NCBI GenBank assembly: GCA_947652115.1
Contig: OX393570.1
Location: forward strand, 17,712,624 to 17,776,623
Direction of reading: 5' to 3'
Length of the DNA: 64,000 nucleotides
DNA from: Blastomussa wellsi
Lineage: Eukaryota > Cnidaria > Anthozoa > Scleractinia > Plerogyridae
The position numbers were made by a program, and so were the translations under genes. The notes below the pieces were generated by a model that saw only the letters and a list, made by a program, of their open reading frames with translations, searched no databases and was not told where the DNA came from. This document shows positions 57,201-64,000 of the stretch, piece after piece (position 1 is the stretch's first letter; each line of letters starts with the position of its first letter).

Positions 57201-58966
57201 AAGAAAACGAATCTATGAAGAACACTGTACTTGAACATGTCATGAACAATGAGAATCTTGTGAGCTTTGCTCACATCCCAGTCCTATGTTTTCTGATGTG
57301 TTTCTATTTAGAATATACAATTCAAGAATCCAAATGCACTGGTGATCTCCCTGTGTCAGCAACCGACATTTATTCTGACGTTGTCAACATTTTTGAACTG
57401 AAACATAATGCCGAGTCAGAATACAAGACAAAAGAAATTCCTGAGGAACGCAAGCCATTAGATGTCGTCGAAAGCACATTTGATAAATTATCAGAGTTAG
57501 CAGCTCAACTGCTGTCCCAGCAAAGGTCAATTTTTGACGAAAGTGACATGGAAGAAAAGTTTAGATCGGAAGAAATGGAAAAACTGAAAGGAAGTGGTCT
57601 TCTTCATTGTGGTCCACCCTTCAGAAAATCTGCTTTTGAAGCCAAGAAACAGTTAAGTTTTACTCACCTTACCATCCATGAGTTTTTGGCTGCTCGTTGG
57701 CTTGTTATGACAAACCAAATTCCAAAAGATGATGTCTCTGAAATGGTCTTCCAATTCATGGCTGGTATTTTATCAAAGAAAAGAGATGACAAACTGATGG
57801 CAAGATTACTGGAAAGTATTTCATATTCGCTGTGGGAACCCCTTCTCCTAAGAGCAAAGTGTCTCAATGAATATCAAGACTTACAATTTGCTAAAAATGT
57901 CATAAAAAGTCATCCCCATCAGTACTCTGATGAAGATGGCCGAATGAGGTTTGACGAGTTGAATGATGTGGACTGCATTGCAGTTTCATTTTTGCTGGAT
58001 GCGATTAGTGAACTGAATGAAGAGGAAGCTACTGCAGCAAAACATGAAAGGTCTACTCAGTCATTTACTGTTAATAAATTGGCCATCTTTTGGTCAGCTA
58101 TAACAATGTCTGGAGTAAAACATATCTGTGAATCACTGGAGAAAGAACAGTGTGCCATCACTGAACTTATACTGCACCTGGGTGTTGATCCCATCACAGA
58201 TACCAGTATTGCCAGGTGGTGTGAATCATTAGAACATTCAGGTTGTAATGTAACCACACTAAATCTTAGTGGAAACCAGATGACGGAAACTGGTGTTGCC
58301 AGATTGTGCAAAGCATTACAGCATTCAAGCTGTAAAGTAACCACACTACATCTGAGTCGTAGTCAGATCACCGATACCATAGTTGCCAGATTGTGTGACG
58401 CTTTGCAGCATTCAAGCTGTAAAGTAACCACACTAGATCTGAACAATAATCAGATTGCAGATACTGGTGTGGCCAGGTTGTGTGAAGCATTGCGACATTC
58501 AAGTAGCAAGGTAACCAACGTAAATCTGAGTTATAATCAGATCACAGATACCGGAGTTACCATGTTGTCTGAAGCATTACAGCATTCAAGCTGTAAAGTA
58601 ACCACACTATATCTGAGTGGTTATCAGATCACCGATACTGGTATTGCCCGGTTGTGTGAATCATTGCAGCATTCAAGATGTAACGTAACCACACTAGATC
58701 TGAGTAGTAATAACATCAACGATATCGGTGTTACTATGTTGTGTGAAGCATTGCAATACTCAAGCTGTAAAGTTACCACACTAAATCTGAGTAACAATAA
58801 GATCACCGATTCCAGTGTTATCAAAGTATGTGAAGCACTTAAGCATTCAGATTGTAAACTGACTTCGCTAAGCTTGGAAAGCAATCTCATTAGTGAGACA
58901 CCTAAGCAATCTCTTTTAACTTTTGTTCGGCAGGAAAGACCAGATTTAATACTCGATCTGTATTAA
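54231..58966 (+). CDS. NLR gene C: four-pass membrane domain-NACHT-LRR
   Basis: Same two-exon structure as gene A: 54231-54981 (CAAG|gtaaaa) and 56376-58966 (ttatttccag|CC), phase 1, 1,113 residues. All key features are kept: four hydrophobic spans, two cysteines per extracellular loop, CYD, Walker A and B, TSRP, LTIHEFLAA and nine LRRs. Compared with gene A, the membrane exon has 8 replacements in 250 residues (for example Asn52 to Asp, Asn62 to Lys, Arg114 to Cys), while the NACHT-LRR exon has only 7 in about 862. Both genes are intact, so neither is an obvious pseudogene. Unlike A, it keeps upstream leader sequence shared with gene B. Readthrough of the donor would again give a short four-pass protein ending in a stop at 55007. 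Confidence 0.85.
54982..56375 (+). other. Gene C phase-1 intron
   Basis: Same ends and content as the gene A intron, with a longer poly-C tract near 55997-56014 and small indels. No additional exon is seen. Confidence 0.75.
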
Positions 58967-59015
58967 TTTCTTAAAATAAAACATAAGAAATATCACCAGA
59001 ATTCACATGTACATA

Positions 59016-59420
59016 TTATTTTATAATATAGATAGGATTCTACGCACGCTCTGATTGGTCAAAAACCCATGTTTTATCACAGTATAAAACATAGAAAAAG
59101 CGTGTTTTATTGTTTTTCGCCAGCTTTACTCTAGTGGAAAGTCGCAAGCTAAGAAATGGCGGAGAACATTTTCTACCAAGAAATTCCCGACAAATTCGGA
59201 GCCAGGTTGCAGAAATTGTCGAGGAAACGTCTAAGTTAGAGAGGAAAGTAGAAGAAGCGAAATTAAATTGCTTCAGTTTCTCGATTGTGCGTGTTTTGTT
59301 GTTTTTACTCGCGGCGTATAAAATCTCTGTCTGCGGCTCATTTTTTCTAGATTTGCCTCGTGTTCTCAAATGCCCGTTGCGTTTTATGACAGAAAAGTTT
59401 TTTGGCTTAGGCTTCTTTAT
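59016..59420. mobile_element. Old insertion in the 3' UTR of gene C
   Basis: Duplicate of 14150-14560. The small ATGGCGGAG ORF is present here too, but one base change creates an earlier stop, so it is unlikely to be functional. Confidence 0.5.
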
Positions 59421-59640
59421 TTGTTAAATAATGAATATTTTATGAGTTATAAAATGTTTTTTTAATTCTCGGTAACAATGGTTTAATATCAAATTATAAG
59501 GAGTTGTAAATATATAGAACAATATCAGCGTTAGAAAGTGAAAATCGAAGCTTGCTAGGAAGAAAATTAAAAATTTCCAGCTCAATGTAATTGCGTCGAT
59601 GTTTAACAAGTAAAGAGCGACATTTTGTTACATTTTTGTA

Positions 59641-59646
59641 AATAAA
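59641..59646 (+). terminator. Polyadenylation signal of gene C
   Basis: AATAAA in the same context as in genes A and B (TTTTTGTAAATAAAGGTTTT). Confidence 0.55.
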
Positions 59647-59973
59647 GGTTTTTGAGTGGACACAAGCTGGTATTGCTGGCTTGGCCGTCTTTAGGGGGAG
59701 GGGGTGAAGCAAAGATTGGATACCTTTAATTGAAGGAAACTTCCTGATAAAGGAATTGAACAGAAAATTTGGATCATGCATTCATCGTTTCTGGGAAATT
59801 AAAGCAATGTCACGATACCTGATCCCCCCGTAGAGTATCTAGTTTTTTAAAGATCCCCCCTTATTGGTAGTGGAAAGTTTCATGATCCCCCCCCCCCCCC
59901 CCCCTTTCTCCCAGCCACCGCCAAATAACTTTTTGAATATGCAAGTGATATCTTTAATAGTGGTACTTACGTC

Positions 59974-61563
59974 TCATGGACCTTGAACAATAACGGTAGA
60001 TATTTGCTCGTCAGATACGAACTGAATTGTCGCGGAAGTGCCAATCTCAGGCTGTTCATCCAAATCCACGAAAACATAGTCATCGTCGCTCTCTGCCTCT
60101 TCACTTTCGGATTCTTCATCCTCGGATTCCACGTCATCTTCATCACTCGACAGTTCTTCTGTTATCACAGTCTCTTTATTCTGTCGGTAATAGTGACATC
60201 GAATGGCCTTAACTTTGTCAAGTTTCCGACCCACAGTCGTCAAGCCATGCTTGTTGAGATACAGGTCTAGTTCTCTTAACCGCAACTTTTCAACTTTGCC
60301 ACCCTCGATGAGGTTATCCCATTGAAAGTCCTTGTACGTTCGTTCGGCCTCTTGCCTTCTTCGCTCCTCAGCTGCTCTTGTTCTCATGTCCTTTCGGATC
60401 TCAATATCCTTCAAATGATTAATATATGCAATGACGTGCTTCTCTTCCACATTATATTTTGAGCAGAAGCTCTTCATGGTATCCTGATCGTTTCTGATAC
60501 TGTCAGAATGTTCCTCGTACAGATATTTAATACATTTTCTTGGAAGGAAATCATCTGGTGTCCTGCCCGTCGATTCCGTCTGATAGATATCCATGAAATG
60601 TCCAGGATTGTTTGAGTCTGGTACAGGTTGCGGAATTCTTTCCGTTTCTGGACCGACCCATCTATTGTTAGAACACCAGGAACAGAGATTGGAACTTTCT
60701 TCTCTTGACTCTTTACAGGCATCACGACAGAATTCCATAAAAAGTTATCCACGAATACAGTGGTCTTCCATAAACGATTCGATCTTTCGGAAGTATGCTG
60801 CACCGGGCGCTTGCTCTTTGTTTCGTTCTGATGCACCCCGATAGTTGTCGAGGTAAACAGAATTGAAAAAGAATAATTCATCAGGGGACTCGCTTACTTT
60901 GTTCTTGATGTAATCTTTAAGGACAGGGGCATCATCAATTCTCTCGGCTACCTGACTACAGACATACCAGGCATTTTTCTCCATCCGTTTCTTTTCGTAC
61001 TCTTCGTATGACTGGAGAGACAGTTGTTTGATTTCCTCTTCTGAAAGATCCTCAAACCTCCTATATTTCTCCCACTCTAGAGTTGCGCCATCCACAAGAG
61101 CATCAGAAATTGCCGAGTTTGTTCTTTCGGCTTCACCTTGCCCGCTGTCGCCCCTCGAACGATGACATCGCACTCTATAATCGGAATTGTGAACCCTTGC
61201 TAACTCGGCGTCTCGAAATCTAACTTCGTAGTTGGAAACTCCTACTCCCGGACCAGCATCTGTAAGGTCAGCCCATCGTGGCTTTATAGGTGGAAGGCAG
61301 AGATCTCCGAGAACTTCTAGACCATGTTTACATGAACTGGTTACCCTTAAAATCCTGTCCTTTCTCGCATCTTTTTCCATTGAATCGACTTCCTCTTTAA
61401 ACAGATCATCAATGGCATCTAAAATGCGTTTCGTGACTGGTATTATCTGACTAGCAAACAGAGCCCTATTGTGCTCTGACATTTCTGTGTCTTCGCAAAA
61501 CTGCAACAAATTGTCAATCCTTAATTTCAAGTGCTCTGCTCTCTCTTTTTCGAAACTCTTGAG
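59974..61563 (-). pseudogene. Transposase-like protein with one nonsense codon
   Basis: Reading leftward, about 270 codons are open to a TAA at 60747-60745. The same frame continues for another 256 codons to 59974. Only this stop breaks an ORF of about 530 codons, so a single substitution (most simply GAA to TAA) probably disabled it. The middle holds a TDAGPGVGVSN segment, then HRSRGDSGQGEAERTNSAI and DALVDG, which resembles an RNase-H-type transposase core (Asp, then N/ER-N pattern). A CSWC-type cysteine pair and GPETERIPQPVP follow. Residues near VEKLRLRELDLYLNKHG form a SAP-like DNA-binding motif, and the tail is very acidic. This family recurs in cnidarian genomes as unnamed transposon proteins. 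The superfamily is not known to me. The N-terminus probably needs an upstream exon. Confidence 0.65.
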
Positions 61564-61821
61564 CGAGACATTGGACTAACGAAGATACAAACTCGCCGTC
61601 TGAGGCGTTTCTTCGCTCAGATACAAGGCGAATCAAAGCAAAGAGGAACAAGCAGTGAAGGTATTGAGTTATCGTTTCTTAGATGATTATTTTGAAGGCC
61701 TCTATAAAATAATTGGCTTGTGCTTCAAACCAGCCATGAACAAAAAACGTAAGGCAACATGGTGCATAATTTGTAACGCAATCCTTAACAAACATTTATA
61801 ATGTGATCGGTAGGTGTTACG

Positions 61822-62424
61822 TCCGCCAGTGCTCCCAAGAAGCGCAAGCAGGCGATTTTGTCATTTGGACGCTCCGGGCAGCTACAAGTCCTGAGGAACG
61901 ACTCAGCACCAGAAAAGAAGCCGTGGGAAAAATATCTCCTTCCCAACCCACACACAGAAAGGCTGAAATTCTACAGTAGTGTTGTACCGCAGATTTATGA
62001 ATCTTCATTCGTGAGTAAACAAGCCGGTTTCAAACAGTATCTCCTCGAGCAACAGCAAATGCGTTGGCAGTTAAACACAAAGATAAAAGCCCTTTCCGAT
62101 AAAGAAAACAACTTGCTTAGAAACGAGAATTGGGGAGTGTGCCAAAACATCACGAAGTTCATGCCAGGCGTGGATGGATGTAAGGGCAGTGGTGATGTCG
62201 CGAAGTGTGAGTCCTCCTTGACCACTGTCAATGAGGCCTTTAATTCAGCATACGATTTGCTCTCATTTATCGACAACAGACGAAAGAACCTTTATACAGA
62301 AGAGCATACCTTAAGGCTGTTTGCAAGTGATGAGCTCAAATATTTCCAGCAAGCTCAAGAGCGAGTGAAGGCCTTACACCAAGAGCTGCAGAAAGCCTCC
62401 AATGAGCTCACGACCACCTTTTGA
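61822..62424 (+). CDS. Unknown protein of the inserted element
   Basis: An open frame of about 200 codons follows an acceptor-like cgtccgccag (61829) or starts just before it; it has no good ATG. It begins SAPKKRKQ, a likely nuclear signal, then YLLPNPHTERLKFYSS, a helical region rich in Gln, Glu and Lys (QAQERVKALHQELQ), and ends NELTTTF. I do not recognise the family. It diverges from the transposase-like gene and is probably an accessory protein of the element. Confidence 0.45.
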   Translation, partial: SASAPKKRKQAILSFGRSGQLQVLRNDSAPEKKPWEKYLLPNPHTERLKFYSSVVPQIYESSFVSKQAGFKQYLLEQQQMRWQLNTKIKALSDKENNLLRNENWGVCQNITKFMPGVDGCKGSGDVAKCESSLTTVNEAFNSAYDLLSFIDNRRKNLYTEEHTLRLFASDELKYFQQAQERVKALHQELQKASNELTTTF

Positions 62425-62877
62425 AGAGAAAGTTCCCAACGGCCTATCCCGAAGAAAAAAAGAAAACAAGAGAAAAGTGAAAAAAATCAAGGAGAAAAGG
62501 TTGCGTCAGCGAGCAGCAATTCTCCTAGAAAAACTTACCTCAAAAGAGGTAGCTAAAGAGGTTTTCGATTCACTCGAAAAGAATACTTACAAATGTGTGT
62601 TAATGCAGGATTCACTGCGAGATTTGTCAAGCGTCTCCACCTGGATCCTCTGCTATGGCTTTTGGAAAGAGGCGTGTTTGAAACAGAGCTGGCACGCAAT
62701 TTGAAAGTGGTAGTGGCCAGAATGAACGAAGAGAATAGCAGTAATGGTGCTGAAAGAGGGTCAAGTTCGGGCGAGGATTCCGATGAATCTGACGTGGAGA
62801 CTGTGCAAGAGCCAGTGGAGAGGGCTGCCGAAGATTCTGACACGGAAGCGGAACAAGATACAGCCTCACCAAAATAA
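62402..62877 (+). pseudogene. Second, frame-broken ORF of the inserted element
   Basis: One frame (62402-62704) starts MSSRPPFEE and is lysine-rich. Near 62590 the better-looking continuation lies in another frame (62593-62877), with HLDPLLWLLERGVFETELARNL and an acidic Ser/Glu/Asp tail. Either a short intron or a frameshift separates them. The poly-Lys and acidic composition suggest a nuclear protein. Family unknown. Confidence 0.35.
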
Positions 62878-63350
62878 ACACTTTTTTATTTGTTGTTTTC
62901 ATTCAGCCGCGTATTAAAATAATGAACATTTATGATTTTAGATTACGATTCTCTATAAAACAAACTGAAACGTCATGAAACAATTTTGAGCAATTGTAAG
63001 TATTCCATTCTCAAAATCTTGATTACCTTTCTAATTTCAATAGATCGTGCCTGATTAACAACGTGTATGTTAGACTACGATAGTGATACTTTTTTTACAA
63101 AATGGAGGGTCTGTAAAAGGCTTTGGGTTTTGTGTCTGGGCTAGAATAAAGTTTATATAATACAAAATACAACTGAACGTGGTCTTGAATATATGGGTGG
63201 GGGTTTAGAGTCCTAGCGGCAAATCCCCCCATTATGCTTGTCAATTACGGCTGATCCCCCCTAAAGGTCTTCAAAAAACCATGTGACCCCCCCCCCCTAA
63301 ATACTCCGACCCCCCCCCCCCAGGCGATAAATAATGACCGGTCCCTAATA

Positions 63351-64000
63351 CAAAGGAAAAAACAACAAAGAGGTGATACTAAAAAAAATGCAGTTGTGAC
63401 AGATTAAAATAAAGCGTGCGGAAGATTTAGAAGAGTTAGAAAAGCAAGGTCCACAGCACTTAAAACTAAAAAATAACGCGTTATTTTTAATGCGAATTTC
63501 TTTTTAAATTCGTGTTAATTTTATTCGCTATTATACTCTGGTCGTTTGGCGGTTTAAGCCAATTTTTAGTGATGTTTTGCGGGTTCATTCACATTTACCT
63601 GGCGGCTTACGGTCAAGAAATTTTTGCGCGATTGCGGAAAATTATAACTTTTTCTTGTGGTTTTCGAGTAGTTCTTTGGTGGCTGTCAAACTCATTCAAG
63701 CAGAATTAAGACACTTGTGAGACTAAGCGGTCGCTTATTTCTTAATTCCCCTTCAAGCCTGCCTTCTCAAACTTTTCCCTCAACACAAGATTCGTTTTTT
63801 AGGGCTAGAGCCACTATTAGCAAGGTTGATACTAGGCTCCATTTCCGTCACTCTCTCCGGGGTCCGGTCTTCGTTCCTCCCCGAGAGAAGAGCGCGGGCT
63901 CCGGTTCCCGAACAGCGGCTGGTAATCGAGCGTCGGTTGATACTACATGAAAAAATAGACTTTCCGAGACACCAACACGACGAGAACCCATAACGCACCG
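63351..64000. other. Right duplication copy beyond the insertion; no gene seen
   Basis: Matches 15015-15665 with few differences. It holds the same short ORFs (63512-63709 plus; 63780-63998 minus) as the left copy. No splice-supported exon is seen. Confidence 0.6.

Larger units (their letters stand above)
59818..63350. mobile_element. 3.5-kb inserted element with two divergent genes
   Basis: Present only in the right duplication copy. The shared sequence breaks after CACGATA (59817) and resumes at CAAAGGAAAA (63351). Both ends are marked by GATCCCCCC and poly-C blocks (59820-59915 and 63220-63325). The right end reads GGCGATAAATAATGACCGGT and CCCTA. The left end does not show its inverse, so it may be truncated. 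A leftward transposase-like gene and a rightward gene diverge from about 61.6-61.8 kb. The left copy instead has 62 unrelated bases, so the event was not a clean insertion. Confidence 0.75.
52242..64000 (+). repeat. Segmental duplication, right copy
   Basis: Collinear with 7389-15665, offset about 44.86 kb on the left and 48.33 kb after the 3.5-kb insertion. By eye, divergence is about 2% with small indels in the 5' flank and intron, lower across the NACHT-LRR exon. The copy runs off the window end, so it may also contain the 9-bp array, which starts about 80 bases further on in the left copy. Confidence 0.95.

Overview
The window is animal nuclear DNA, most likely from an anthozoan cnidarian, probably a stony coral. 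The coding parts are split by GT-AG introns. The non-coding DNA is AT-rich and full of fold-back elements, minisatellites and decayed transposons. The NACHT-LRR genes and the HEPN exon resemble the large NLR families of corals. All gene models here were assembled by eye from splice sites and reading frames. No transcript or database evidence was available.

Layout. 1-7.4 kb: the last exon of a HECT-type E3 ligase gene, a fold-back element, a hammerhead ribozyme, an IS3-like integrase/transposase gene on the minus strand, and a 20-bp GGATCC satellite. 7.4-15.7 kb: left copy of a segmental duplication, carrying NLR gene A. 15.7-23.0 kb: a 7.2-kb array of 9-bp units that is open in several frames on both strands. 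23-34 kb: small inverted-repeat elements, the first three exons of mitochondrial elongation factor G (GFM1) and the last three exons of an angiotensin-converting-enzyme gene. Both of these conserved genes are incomplete and they lie next to each other. 34-39.4 kb: repeats, including a 3.1-kb element with terminal inverted repeats. 39.9-48.0 kb: NLR gene B. 48-52.2 kb: Penelope-like retroelement debris and minisatellites. 52.2-64 kb: right copy of the segmental duplication with NLR gene C, interrupted by a 3.5-kb insertion that carries a broken transposase-like gene and a divergent gene.

The core of the window is the set of three NLR genes. Each has one short N-terminal exon joined by a phase-1 intron to one large NACHT-LRR exon. 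In A and C the N-terminal exon encodes a four-pass membrane domain with two cysteines in each extracellular loop and connexin-like signatures. In B it encodes a DZIP3-type HEPN domain with an intact R-x5-H motif. The NACHT-LRR parts are close relatives, while the N-terminal parts are unrelated. The locus therefore looks like one sensor module attached to interchangeable effectors: a membrane or pore-type effector and a possible RNase or ubiquitin-linked effector. The four-pass-NACHT-LRR arrangement is the strongest candidate here for an undescribed system.
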